Positions 53,258 through 61,674 of a stretch of 62,945 bases of DNA are shown piece after piece. The notes beneath the pieces were generated by a model. The model saw nothing but the letters and a program-made list of their open reading frames with translations. It was not told where the DNA came from and searched no databases. Made by a program: the position numbers and the translations under genes. The stretch's first letter is position 1; each line of letters starts with the position of its first letter. Origin of the DNA: Bacillota bacterium (GTDB taxonomy: Bacteria; Bacillota; Clostridia; Lachnospirales; Lachnospiraceae); the NCBI GenBank assembly GCA_023392615.1, contig JAEVYT010000046.1:1-62945 (forward strand), in the 5' to 3' direction.

Positions 53258-54432
53258 TGTTACTGCTAGAAAGTATCAGAATGTCATGGGAAAATATTAT
53301 TCATAACAAACTCCGCTCCTTCTTAACAATGCTTGGTATCGTAATTGGTGTAGCCTCAATTATTGCCTTAATTACAATTGTATCAGGTGCAACAAGTAGC
53401 ATCAGTGATCAGATTAATTCCCTTGGGGTTAATAAAATTATGGTCACAGCAGCGGGAACTCCACTCAAGCAAGGGCTTAATGATACCGATATCAAGGCTA
53501 TTTCACAAGTAGATAATATTGATGGAGTATCACCCACCATATCCGGTAAAACCACGGTTGTGAATGATGGGGTGGTAATGGATGATATTACCGTTCAGGG
53601 AAAGAACGAAGTTTATTTTAATACAGATACCAGTATACTTAAGTCGGGTAGAGCGATTAATATACTAGACATTAACAGCAAAAATCAGGTTGCCGTTATC
53701 GGAGATGATATAGTAAAGAAGCTCTACTATGGGGTGAATCCGGTAGGAAAGAGCCTGAGGATAAATGGAACAACTTATACTATAATTGGAACACTGGCAG
53801 CTTCCAATGGTTTTAGTATGAATTCAAATAATGATGCGGTTATTATTCCATATACGACTGCACTTCGTAGCTTGGGTGTTAAGAATGTAACTAGCCTAGA
53901 TGTATACTTGAATGACACCTCTATTGCAGATGACACTGTAATTGATATTAAAGGGGTATTAAATGCTGCATTTAATTATGATGAAGATGCATACACGGTA
54001 TTCAACATGGGAGATATGATAGAAAGCTTTCAAACAATGATGGGAATGATGTCCATGCTTCTTGCAGGTATCGCGGCGATATCCTTAGTGGTTGGAGGGA
54101 TTGGTATTATGAATATGATGCTTGTGTCAATTACCGAGAGAACGAAAGAAATCGGATTGCGTAAAGCCCTTGGAGCTACCCCCGGAAGAATTCAGCTACA
54201 ATTTATTATTGAATCCATTTTCTTATCGCTAATCGGTGGAATTATTGGACTGGTTCTTGGAAGTATTATCGCATTTATTGCTGCAACATTAATTGATATC
54301 AGCTTTTCGCTATCTGTTATGACTGTATTATTAGCAGTTGGCTTTTCCTCCGTGGTCGGAATCGTATTTGGTTATATGCCGGCTAGAAAAGCCAGCAGAT
54401 TAAATCCGATTGATGCGTTAAGAAGTTTGTAA
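53257..54432 (+). CDS. ABC exporter permease, MacB/FtsX type
   Basis: 391 aa. N-terminal membrane helix (LRSFLTMLGIVIGVASIIAL), an outer MacB-PCD domain (~50-270), then three helices with RTKEIGLRKALGATPGRIQL between them. Exports peptides, antibiotics or lipids, or acts by mechanotransmission. Usually paired with the sensor system that follows. Confidence 0.93.
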   Translation: MLLLESIRMSWENIIHNKLRSFLTMLGIVIGVASIIALITIVSGATSSISDQINSLGVNKIMVTAAGTPLKQGLNDTDIKAISQVDNIDGVSPTISGKTTVVNDGVVMDDITVQGKNEVYFNTDTSILKSGRAINILDINSKNQVAVIGDDIVKKLYYGVNPVGKSLRINGTTYTIIGTLAASNGFSMNSNNDAVIIPYTTALRSLGVKNVTSLDVYLNDTSIADDTVIDIKGVLNAAFNYDEDAYTVFNMGDMIESFQTMMGMMSMLLAGIAAISLVVGGIGIMNMMLVSITERTKEIGLRKALGATPGRIQLQFIIESIFLSLIGGIIGLVLGSIIAFIAATLIDISFSLSVMTVLLAVGFSSVVGIVFGYMPARKASRLNPIDALRSL

Positions 54433-54463
54433 TTAACACTAAAATACTATAGAGATCATTATA

Positions 54464-54494
54464 AAAGACACAGGTAAGTATCTCCTGTGTCTTT
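54464..54494 (+). terminator. Terminator of exporter operon
   Basis: Stem AAAGACACAGG (54464-54474) with CCTGTGTCTTT (54484-54494) and a TTTATA tail. Confidence 0.85.
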
Positions 54495-54564
54495 ATAGAA
54501 GTAAGCGAATCAGTAATTTCAGAAGTCAGATTAAATATAAAACTAAAAAGTTAGGAGGTATATC

Positions 54565-55239
54565 ATGTTTCAAATTCTAATTGTGGATGATAATGATAGT
54601 ATTCGTAACCTTATGAAGACTTACTTAGTTCGAGAGGGTTATAATGTACTTAGTGCAACCGATGGACTAGAGGCACTGGATATCCTAGATAAGGAACATA
54701 TCGATCTAATGATTGCTGACATAATGATGCCGAATATGGATGGATTCACATTGACTAAGGAGCTAAGAGATGCCAATTACAACTTTCCGATTCTAATGGT
54801 TACTGCGAAAGAAAGCTTTGAAGATAAGAAGACAGGCTTTCAGGTTGGTACCGATGACTATATGGTAAAGCCAATTGATTTCGATGAAATGTTATTACGT
54901 GTATCCGCATTACTGCGTAGAGCAAAAATAAGCAATGATCATAGGATTATAATCGGTGATATCGTGCTTGACTATGATTTGCTTACGGTTAAGACTACAT
55001 CGGAAGAAGTACTACTTCCTAAGAAAGAGTTTCTGATATTATTTAAACTCCTTAGTTATCCGAAGAAGATATTCACAAGGCAGGATTTGATGGATGAAAT
55101 CTGGGGTATGGATAATGAGACCGATATCCGTACGGTAGATGTTCATATTAAGCGATTACGAGAGAAATTCGATGAAATTGAAGAATTTAAAATAATCACA
55201 GTCAGAGGTCTTGGCTACAAGGCAGAAAGGATGCTATGA
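54565..55239 (+). CDS. OmpR-family response regulator
   Basis: 224 aa. Receiver with Asp52 in LMIADIMMPNMDG and Lys in YMVKPIDF, winged-helix output domain ending RTVDVHIKRLREKF and VRGLGYKAE. The start follows AGGAGG. Overlaps the kinase gene by 4 bases (ATGA). Likely controls the exporter operon just upstream. Confidence 0.95.
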   Translation: MFQILIVDDNDSIRNLMKTYLVREGYNVLSATDGLEALDILDKEHIDLMIADIMMPNMDGFTLTKELRDANYNFPILMVTAKESFEDKKTGFQVGTDDYMVKPIDFDEMLLRVSALLRRAKISNDHRIIIGDIVLDYDLLTVKTTSEEVLLPKKEFLILFKLLSYPKKIFTRQDLMDEIWGMDNETDIRTVDVHIKRLREKFDEIEEFKIITVRGLGYKAERML

Positions 55240-56330
55240 AAAAGATATTTCCATTACGATCTATCTACGCAAAGTTTGTATTGATCTTTGTCGGTATATG
55301 GTGGCTGTTAAACTCACTGACCTTCGGTGCGGTATTTCACTTTATAACAAATGGTATTGGACCTTATATTAAAATAGAGTTACTTACCACAAACAGTAAG
55401 CTTGTTGAACAAATCCATAGAATCCGCTCTATGACTGGAATTGTTTTTTTATGTAGTGCACTATTTGGAACCTTCTTAATTAGTATTGTTGTTAGAAGTA
55501 TAGTAAAACCAATCAAGCTATTATCCAAGGCTTCTAAGGAAGTTGCAAAAGGTAATTTTGATATTGAAATCCATAGTAATAATAGGGATGAAATTGGACA
55601 GCTAACATCTGATTTTAATATTATGACAAAGGAATTAAAGAACATTGATGTAATGAGAAAGGACTTTGTATCTAATGTATCGCATGAATTCCGCACTCCG
55701 ATAACTTCAATAATTGGTTACGCTAAGTTAATCAAGGATGGTAGAATGACTGACAAACAGCTAGAGGAATATAGTGAAATTATTATTAATGAAGGCGAGC
55801 GCTTATCTTTGTTATCCTCTAATTTATTAAAGCTATCCGAACTAGATAGTAAAGTGATTCAGAATCAGTTCTCTGTCTATTACTTAGATGAACAGATTAG
55901 AAAATCCATTCTATTGCTCGAAATCCAATGGACAAAGAAAAATCTATCTTTGGACATTGATTTGGATGAAATCTTATTTTTCGGAGATAAAAATTTGCTC
56001 CAACAGGTTTGGATAAACTTAATACAGAATGCGATTAAGTTTTCTAATCAAGATGGAGAGATTGGAATTCATCTCAATATGAAAAATGAATGTGTTATAT
56101 TTAAGGTAGTAAACCAGGGAGCAAGAATTGAGGAAAAAGACAGAGAGCGTGTTTTTGAACGTTTTTATAAAGGAGACAAATCCCGCACGAAAGATGGTTT
56201 CGGGTTGGGCTTAGTTTTAGTGAAGAAAATTGTTGAGTTATCCGGTGGTGTCATCTATTTCAATAGTACGAAAGAAGAGGGAACCACTTTCGTAGTGGAA
56301 CTGCCGATTCTTGGTGATGTAGAGGAGTAA
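55236..56330 (+). CDS. Sensor histidine kinase (OmpR partner)
   Basis: 364 aa. Two spans (~12-34 and 64-88) with a short outer loop, HAMP, HisKA with FVSNVSHEFRTPITSIIGY, HATPase with NLIQNAIKFS and DGFGLGLVLVKKIVELSGG. The short extracellular loop fits an intramembrane-sensing kinase coupled to the MacB-like transporter upstream. Confidence 0.93.
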   Translation: MKKIFPLRSIYAKFVLIFVGIWWLLNSLTFGAVFHFITNGIGPYIKIELLTTNSKLVEQIHRIRSMTGIVFLCSALFGTFLISIVVRSIVKPIKLLSKASKEVAKGNFDIEIHSNNRDEIGQLTSDFNIMTKELKNIDVMRKDFVSNVSHEFRTPITSIIGYAKLIKDGRMTDKQLEEYSEIIINEGERLSLLSSNLLKLSELDSKVIQNQFSVYYLDEQIRKSILLLEIQWTKKNLSLDIDLDEILFFGDKNLLQQVWINLIQNAIKFSNQDGEIGIHLNMKNECVIFKVVNQGARIEEKDRERVFERFYKGDKSRTKDGFGLGLVLVKKIVELSGGVIYFNSTKEEGTTFVVELPILGDVEE

Positions 56331-56455
56331 GTCCTATGCGGAATACCTATTTATTACTCTTTGTTGTTGCTTAGACCAAATGCTATTAATTACTGATTTC
56401 ATCAATTATACGAGCAGAAGTTTAATAATTGGTAAAATCAATTGATCCTCGTTAC

Positions 56456-56842
56456 TTATCTTTTTCGATGGAATTTAGTGTTATTCTCTATCTTAATGCC
56501 TGATTTATCATTCTTCATTTTGATTGGTGAGGATTCCTTTTCCTGAAATAAAAGATTGTTTCCATCGATTAGAAACACATAAGTATATTGATTATCATCT
56601 GTTTTCATTGTTAATTTGCCATTTTCTGTTGAGTAATTGCCTGCTGCATTATAACTACTTAGTAAATCGTATGTAAATGTAAACTTTTTATCAGCAATAA
56701 TGATGTAGGGTAGTACGACAGGATCTGCTTTATCTTGTACCATAATATAAGTTCCGTTCTTTACAGTGTCTGATTTGTTGAAAGTAAAACCGATTAATAA
56801 TATTATAAAAAGAATTACGAGGCTAAGGTATAATTTTTTCAT
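56456..56842 (-). CDS. Small exported or anchored protein
   Basis: About 128 aa. Signal anchor MKKLYLSLVILFIILLIG, then a small beta-rich domain (NGTYIMVQDKADPVVLPYII) that may be a lipocalin-like or DUF-type fold. ATG 56842 follows AAAGGAG; the upstream frame overlaps the preceding gene. Function unknown. Confidence 0.65.
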   Translation of the reverse strand: MKKLYLSLVILFIILLIGFTFNKSDTVKNGTYIMVQDKADPVVLPYIIIADKKFTFTYDLLSSYNAAGNYSTENGKLTMKTDDNQYTYVFLIDGNNLLFQEKESSPIKMKNDKSGIKIENNTKFHRKR

Positions 56843-56894
56843 TTGAAATTCTCCTTTTAATGTAAGATAAATAATCTCTAAATCTAGTTTTAAT

Positions 56895-57188
56895 TCAAGA
56901 TGTCGATTTTTGGCATATTTGTATTTCAATAAAATAAATAATTACGCACAAAATCATTACAGCTAATACAATTAATAAAACTTTTTCCCATACTGCTATA
57001 TTAATAAACGCTATTATAAATCTACATGTCAATACACTTAAAAAAGCAGACATAAAATTTAATGTTTTTAACTTTGTTTTAGCTGTTTCGAATACTAATT
57101 GGTTGCAATTTGGACATTTGAACTTTAATTTTGTTTTCCACCAATGGATGGTTATTTCGTTTTTACAATATGGACATATATATTTCAT
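56895..57188 (-). CDS. Zinc-ribbon membrane protein
   Basis: 97 aa. A zinc ribbon at the N-terminus (CPYCKNEI and CPNCNQLV), then two membrane spans (~45-65 and 70-90). Similar in plan to the protein at 45959 but ribbon first. The ATG follows GGGGAT. Function unknown. Confidence 0.6.
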   Translation of the reverse strand: MKYICPYCKNEITIHWWKTKLKFKCPNCNQLVFETAKTKLKTLNFMSAFLSVLTCRFIIAFINIAVWEKVLLIVLAVMILCVIIYFIEIQICQKSTS

Positions 57189-57252
57189 CCCTATCCCCTT
57201 TTTATGCTATTGTATTAAAAATATATCTTTTTTGTATAGTCTTTCCAACGAT

Positions 57253-57553
57253 TTAAACTAAATAATAGGCTGAATTTAATTGCATTGTACTATGAATTTT
57301 CTTCAATATATTTATATCTATTTCAGTAGCTTTTCTTGTAATAATAGCAATAAAATCAATATCACTAATGTCAATGTGAAATTCTCTTTGCGAAACAGAG
57401 CCATATATGTAGTGTGCATCAATACAATTCTGGTAATATGTAATCAATAGCATTTATATATTCACGGATAACTTCATTAACATAATCAGGTAAAACCTTA
57501 TCTATGATTCCTCTTAAAGAGTTTTTGTATAAGTAATTTACAATATTGAACAT
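57253..57553 (-). pseudogene. Broken nucleotidyltransferase (aminoglycoside-type)
   Basis: Two overlapping frames give one N-terminal nucleotidyltransferase region. The upstream frame reads YVNEVIREYINAIDYILPEL and then stops; the next frame continues IYGSVSQREFHIDISDIDFI, which carries the GS-x...-DxD active-site motif. The frames differ by one shift, and the C-terminal half of the usual protein is missing. No ribosome site is seen. It looks like the remnant of an ANT-type gene. Confidence 0.65.
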
Positions 57554-57669
57554 TTGTAACCATAATCAATTCTAACACACATAAATTTACTCGTCCATAC
57601 TAATACCCATAAAATGGAGTACATATCAATCAATAAATGGAACACGGTATAATCCGGTATTTGATAATC

Positions 57670-57816
57670 ATGCTTTTACATCCATTTAGCAAGAACGCTC
57701 CTAATATCTATTCACAAGAAGGCAGGGTAGAGTGGCATTATCATGAAACACAGAATTGGAATTATAATGGATGTAATTCAAATAAAGTGTTGATGGCTCA
57801 TATACAAAAAGATTAA
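57670..57816 (+). pseudogene. Possible C-terminal gene remnant, 48 codons
   Basis: An open frame without a ribosome site reads VEWHYHETQNWNYNGCNSN and ends HIQKD. The composition looks coding rather than random, but I do not recognise it. The rest of 57454-57898 shows nothing else. Confidence 0.25.
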
Positions 57817-57916
57817 ACTATTCATAATATAGGATTTGGTTTGATTAAAATATACTTAATTCTTTCCCGACACTTTCTAGTTCTCAATCGTATTATTATT
57901 GAAAGGAGGCAAGACG

Positions 57917-58414
57917 ATGATAAAAACTTTGTCGCGTACGGACAAGGAGATTGCGGATATCTACGAACGCCATATACATACAGTCTATCGTGTCTGCTTC
58001 GCTTATATGAAGAATAGTGTCGATACGGAGGACGCGGTTCAGGATACTTTTGTAAAGATGATTAGATATCGGGTGGCCTATGAGAATGAAGAGCACGAAA
58101 AGGCATGGTTGATCAGAACGGCTACGAATGTATGTAAAGATATCCTTAAGGCTTGGTGGCGTAAGCGTGAGAATATAGAAGACTATTCACAGCTGTATGG
58201 TGCCTGTGGTATCGAAATCGATGATACACTAAAGGTGGTCATGGGTTTACCTGATAAATATAAGACAGTAGTTTATCTGTATTATTATGAAGGATATACA
58301 AGTGTGGACATAGCTGAGATTCTTCACAAACCGCAATCTACAATCCGTAACTATTTACATGAGGCTCGCAATGTCCTCAGAAAAGAATTAGGGAGTGATT
58401 TTAATGAAGAATAA
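57917..58414 (+). CDS. ECF sigma-70 family factor (SigV-like)
   Basis: About 165 aa. Region 2 (IYERHIHTVYRVCFAYMKNS, DAVQDTFVKMIRY, KAWLIRTATNVCKD) and region 4 (LYYYEGYTSVDIAEILHKPQ). The ATG at 57917 follows AAAGGAGG at normal distance, better than the TTG at 57899 that precedes the site. The gene overlaps its membrane partner by 11 bases. Confidence 0.9.
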   Translation: MIKTLSRTDKEIADIYERHIHTVYRVCFAYMKNSVDTEDAVQDTFVKMIRYRVAYENEEHEKAWLIRTATNVCKDILKAWWRKRENIEDYSQLYGACGIEIDDTLKVVMGLPDKYKTVVYLYYYEGYTSVDIAEILHKPQSTIRNYLHEARNVLRKELGSDFNEE

Positions 58415-59576
58415 AAGGATGATTGATTCCTGGAATAAAGTTAAGCCGGATGATTTGGCGCAGGAGCGAATGCTACAGAATATAACATCACGGTCAGCCA
58501 AAAGAAAAATAATTATGTATTGGAAACCCTTTGCTGCGATTGCAGTAGCTTGTTTGGTGTTGTTGGCTGGGGTATTTATCAGAAATATTGATAGAGTTGA
58601 CACAAAAAATAATACGTCATCAGAAGGGAAAACAGCCAATCTCAGTCAGTTATCGAATGAGATTAAAGGGCTTCCGGTAAAAAATTTCAAACTGACGGAT
58701 TTAAAATTAGATATGACAGCTGATCGGATGGTTTTCTGCAGATTTACAGATTTTTTTGAATATCATGAACACAGTTTTGTTATAGTAAAAGTAGCGAAAA
58801 CAAAGGTGGTTCAGGCGAATGGCTCCGACGCTGGCGATAAGCAGGTTTCAACGGTAAAAACATTAAAGACAGTATTAGGGGAAAAGCTTCCCGCAACGCT
58901 TAATTTAACACAATATTTATATGGTGGTTGTACAGGCGATGAGGTTACCAATTTATTACGAGAAGGCGGAGTATATCTTCTTCCAATTGTAAAACACGAA
59001 GGAGAATATTATTTGGGCGGAGATTTAGATGTATTATTTGAGATAGATAATCAGGGAAAGATTTGGTCGCATTCTGATTACACTGATTTTAATCGTTATG
59101 ACGGCAAAGATTATCAGGTGGTTACAAATCATATTATAAGTATGTCACAGGAGGATAACCTGAAGTTGGCTACTTCGTCCTTTGGTAGAGCATTGCGGGA
59201 TTCGCAGTTGTTAGAGGTTACTGTTATTGCTGATCCTAAGAGGAAGAAAGTGGAATATGGCGGAACAGAGAGTATCTATACCACCCATGTAGAGCGTGTG
59301 TTATCTGGAGAACAGCCAAAAGATGAACTTTTGATAGGAACTGATAATGATGAGATGGCTCTGTTAAAAAAAGGGGAACGTTATCTATTGTTTGTATATA
59401 CCTACAAAGGGAAACTTTATATGAACTCTTATTTAGTTGCAAGCGTAAATAAAGATGGTACGATTAGCAACCTTGAAGATGAGGGGAGAGCATTCGAAGA
59501 TTACAACGGTTATACCGTAGATAAGATTTCTGAACTTGCATTAAAGGTTGCAAAGTTTTTTAAGACCTATGAATAG
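58404..59576 (+). CDS. Membrane partner of ECF sigma, putative anti-sigma
   Basis: About 390 aa. A cytoplasmic N-terminus of ~35 residues (WNKVKPDDLAQERMLQNI), a membrane span (~38-60, PFAAIAVACLVLLAGVFI), and a long outer region without a recognised domain. ATG 58404 lies 8 bases after GGGAG. Overlap with the sigma gene and topology suggest an anti-sigma factor. That is inference. Confidence 0.7.
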   Translation: MKNKRMIDSWNKVKPDDLAQERMLQNITSRSAKRKIIMYWKPFAAIAVACLVLLAGVFIRNIDRVDTKNNTSSEGKTANLSQLSNEIKGLPVKNFKLTDLKLDMTADRMVFCRFTDFFEYHEHSFVIVKVAKTKVVQANGSDAGDKQVSTVKTLKTVLGEKLPATLNLTQYLYGGCTGDEVTNLLREGGVYLLPIVKHEGEYYLGGDLDVLFEIDNQGKIWSHSDYTDFNRYDGKDYQVVTNHIISMSQEDNLKLATSSFGRALRDSQLLEVTVIADPKRKKVEYGGTESIYTTHVERVLSGEQPKDELLIGTDNDEMALLKKGERYLLFVYTYKGKLYMNSYLVASVNKDGTISNLEDEGRAFEDYNGYTVDKISELALKVAKFFKTYE

Positions 59577-59606
59577 TGATGCTAAAATAAATTAAATATA
59601 TAATAC

Positions 59607-59652
59607 CAAGGGCTTTTGTAAACCATTCATGAATGATTTGCAAAAGCCCTTG
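59607..59652. terminator. Hairpin after sigma operon
   Basis: Perfect 12-bp arms CAAGGGCTTTTG (59607-59618) and CAAAAGCCCTTG (59641-59652), without a strong T tract on the plus side. Confidence 0.5.
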
Positions 59653-59837
59653 TGCTTCGTATCGCCAAATCAATTGAAAGATGATATGGAAGCCGACCAA
59701 ATTACCCTAAATGAATATATAGACTCGTTCACGGGTAAGCCAGTACAAAAAAGCAGGAAGTAATCCCTGAAAGGGAAGCTGTTAAACAAAGCTATAATGA
59801 AAGACTCGTGGAGTCGGCAGGTATGAGGAGTCATTAA
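59653..59837 (+). pseudogene. Frameshifted C-terminal gene remnant
   Basis: One frame gives LKDDMEADQITLNEYIDSFT then stops at 59761; the neighbouring frame continues VIPEREAVKQSYNERLVESA and stops at 59837. Together they look like one C-terminus broken by a single shift. No start remains. The downstream hairpins (GCCCT/AGGGC near 59841, GCCCC/GGGGC near 59915) recall sequence around conjugative-transposon genes, but I cannot name the family. Confidence 0.5.
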
Positions 59838-59964
59838 AAAAGCCCTTTAGGGCTAGCCTGAGAAAGAAGTGCGTTTGGCAAATCCATCAGACGCCTTTCG
59901 GGTGCTAGCAGGTAAAAGCCCCTTATAGGGGCAGTACAAACCACTTGCTAAGCCGGTGGTCATG

Positions 59965-59988
59965 ATTAAGCGAGAGACGGGATTCGAA
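59965..59988. mobile_element. Putative attachment site copy of tRNA-Gly 3' end
   Basis: A 24-base sequence identical in 23 positions to the 3' end of the tRNA-Gly gene at 61393-61416, same orientation. Only this end is copied; the rest of a tRNA is absent. It lies downstream of the tRNA 3' end, exactly where the displaced copy left by tRNA-site integration would be. Confidence 0.65.
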
Positions 59989-60311
59989 TACAAGTTCATC
60001 AAAAGAATACTGATAGAAAGGGGCTTTTAGAACATCCATTTTATTGCGGACTCAAGTACGGACTCAAAATTGAAAGTAAGAGAACTAAACAAACGGTAGT
60101 AACAAATAAAACGGTTGACAGATCGAGTTGGCGAGCGAGTAATTGAAAGAAGTATATGGGTTGTGAATTGAATATAAAAGCAATTAAACAGGACATTCTG
60201 CATGATGACAAAACGTGGCTTCCTTTTGGTCTATTTTTTGAGGTTTAGATGACTTATTTAGAAAAAAATGGTATATTTTACATATTAGAATATTACGAAA
60301 GGAGAATTTAA

Positions 60312-60713
60312 ATGAACGTCAAACTAACAATTATATTTTTATTAGTGTTTCTTTCTTTTACAGGGTGTTCAAAATCAAATCAGTGGGGTTTTAACAAAAA
60401 TGATATCGAATCTATTCATGTATATGATATTCAAAATCCAAATAGCGACAATGTGGCGATAGAACTTACCGATGCACAGTCAAATGAGATCATAGATAAG
60501 ATATTAGAACTAAAGATTTTAAATTATAGCGATTTTGATCCTCCTACATCAACCCATCGTATAGAAATAAAATTAAAAAACAGCACAGAGAAGCACAATA
60601 TTTATCTTTGTAAAGGCGAAGATTACTTTGTATATACCGACAATAATGATAAACAGTATCTTCTGAAAAGTTCTAGTTTTATTGATTACGTTACTAATAT
60701 TGCCAATAAATAA
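60312..60713 (+). CDS. Small lipoprotein
   Basis: 133 aa. Signal peptide with lipobox SFTGCSKS, then a soluble domain (IESIHVYDIQNPNSDNVAIE). The start follows GAAAGGAG. Lies inside the tRNA-Gly-flanked segment and is its only intact gene that I can support. Function unknown. The 59838-60311 stretch before it holds hairpins and repeats only. Confidence 0.7.
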   Translation: MNVKLTIIFLLVFLSFTGCSKSNQWGFNKNDIESIHVYDIQNPNSDNVAIELTDAQSNEIIDKILELKILNYSDFDPPTSTHRIEIKLKNSTEKHNIYLCKGEDYFVYTDNNDKQYLLKSSSFIDYVTNIANK

Positions 60714-60872
60714 CTCTTTACATCTGTCAATATAACACTTTCCAAATAAGCTGCTTCTTATTACAAATACACAGTTTCGAAATAATTATATTGCACATTG
60801 TGACCTAGCAGGTGCAATTGCTCAGATTGAAAAATATATTTATACATTAAACTATAGCTGAAATAAGATTGA

Positions 60873-61034
60873 GGAGCAGTTAAAAGAATGTATTCCAAAC
60901 TTATAAAAGGCAAGACTTACAATGTAAGAATGCGTACATATGTTATCGTAGAGGGCGTTAAATAATACAGTAAGTGGAGCACAGTAGTAAAAGTTAAAAT
61001 TACAAAATTGAAATCATGTGAAAGTACTTGGTAA
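60873..61034 (+). pseudogene. Fibronectin-III-like C-terminal remnant with stop codon
   Basis: The frame reads LIKGKTYNVRMRTYVIVEGV, then a TAA at 60963-60965 where the motif usually has YY, then YSKWSTVVKVKI. This is the closing strand pattern of FnIII/Ig-like repeats in clostridial surface proteins. Nothing coherent precedes it. Confidence 0.55.
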
Positions 61035-61080
61035 AAAACGAAGTCATTCAACTGCGATGCGGTAGAGTGACTTCGTTTTT
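61034..61080 (+). terminator. Terminator-like hairpin
   Basis: Arms of 16 bases (61034-61049, 61065-61080) around ACGAAGTCA / TGACTTCGT followed by T tract. Confidence 0.6.
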
Positions 61081-61124
61081 GCTTATGGGTATTCATGCGG
61101 ACTCAAAATCTACAAAAATGAAAA

Positions 61125-61159
61125 AGCTCTCAAGTCTTAAAAATAAGGTCTTGAGAGCT
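61125..61159. terminator. Hairpin
   Basis: AGCTCTCAAG...CTTA paired with TAAG...CTTGAGAGCT. Confidence 0.5.
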
Positions 61160-61169
61160 AAAACAAGCA

Positions 61170-61255
61170 TGCGCGGACCGGAGCAGAGCGGAGACATTCG
61201 AACCCGCGCCTCCTCGCATGGTCTTTCCTCATCAGGATTTCATCCTTCTTCGTAA
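61170..61255 (-). pseudogene. Degenerate tRNA-like fragment (Ser/Leu class)
   Basis: Read on the minus strand, GGCGCGGGTTCGAATGTCTCC resembles the T-arm end of a class II tRNA, with GGATGAAATCC upstream like an anticodon stem. The arms do not close into a full cloverleaf, so I call it a remnant. Confidence 0.3.
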
Positions 61256-61350
61256 AGCCCTTAGAAGAATAAGAATCACGGCATGAGAGCCTCCATTCTT
61301 ATTCTTCTGAATACTCAGTCTGTGAGAGATCAAATCTAGTCTTACATTTG

Positions 61351-61395
61351 AATAACAAAAAAGGAACCTTCTTTCGAAGATTCCTTTTTGTTATT
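61351..61395 (-). terminator. Terminator of tRNA-Gly
   Basis: Stem AATAACAAAAAAGGAA..CTTC paired with GAAG..TTCCTTTTTGTTATT directly after the tRNA 3' end. Confidence 0.85.
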
Positions 61396-61396
61396 A

Positions 61397-61468
61397 AGCG
61401 CGAGACGGGATTCGAACCCGCGACCCTCGCCTTGGCAAGGCGATACTCCACCACTGAGCCACTCGCGC
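61397..61468 (-). tRNA. tRNA-Gly (anticodon GCC)
   Basis: Cloverleaf on the minus strand: acceptor arms GCGCGAG/CTCGCGC, anticodon arm TCGCC-TTGCCAA-GGCGA with anticodon GCC, and T-arm GGGTTCGAATCCC. Discriminator base U as expected for glycine. The CCA end is not encoded. Its 3' end is duplicated at 59965-59988, indicating use as an integration site. Confidence 0.95.
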
Positions 61469-61502
61469 ATTTTGTTTTGTGCAATTGTCTTGCGCAAGAC
61501 AT

Positions 61503-61531
61503 AGGATATAATAAATTGAGCTCTTTGTCAA
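61503..61531 (-). promoter_or_regulatory. tRNA-Gly promoter
   Basis: Minus-strand TTGACA (61526-61531) and TATCCT (61503-61508), spacer 17 bp. Confidence 0.7.
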
Positions 61532-61674
61532 TACTAATTTGATATTTTTTTATTGGAATAGACCATTTTTACTTTTTTATATAACACCAAAACCAGATAT
61601 CGACAATGACTTACTTGTTATGGAAGTGCACTAATGTTATAATTTGGTATAAATTTAAAATTAAAGGAGTATAT

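Larger units (their letters stand above)
60047..61106. repeat. CGGACTCAA short repeats inside the putative element
   Basis: Copies at 60047-60055, 60059-60067 and 61098-61106. Two lie near the left attachment copy and one lies inside the right part, as arm-type integrase sites would. Function not shown. Confidence 0.35.

Noticed and set aside
61028..61255. 75-codon plus-strand frame
   Set aside because: It crosses two hairpins and a tRNA-like fragment and has no ribosome site.
61299..61542. Short frames on both strands reading like ETGFEPATLALARRYST
   Set aside because: These are translations of the tRNA-Gly gene, a common artefact.
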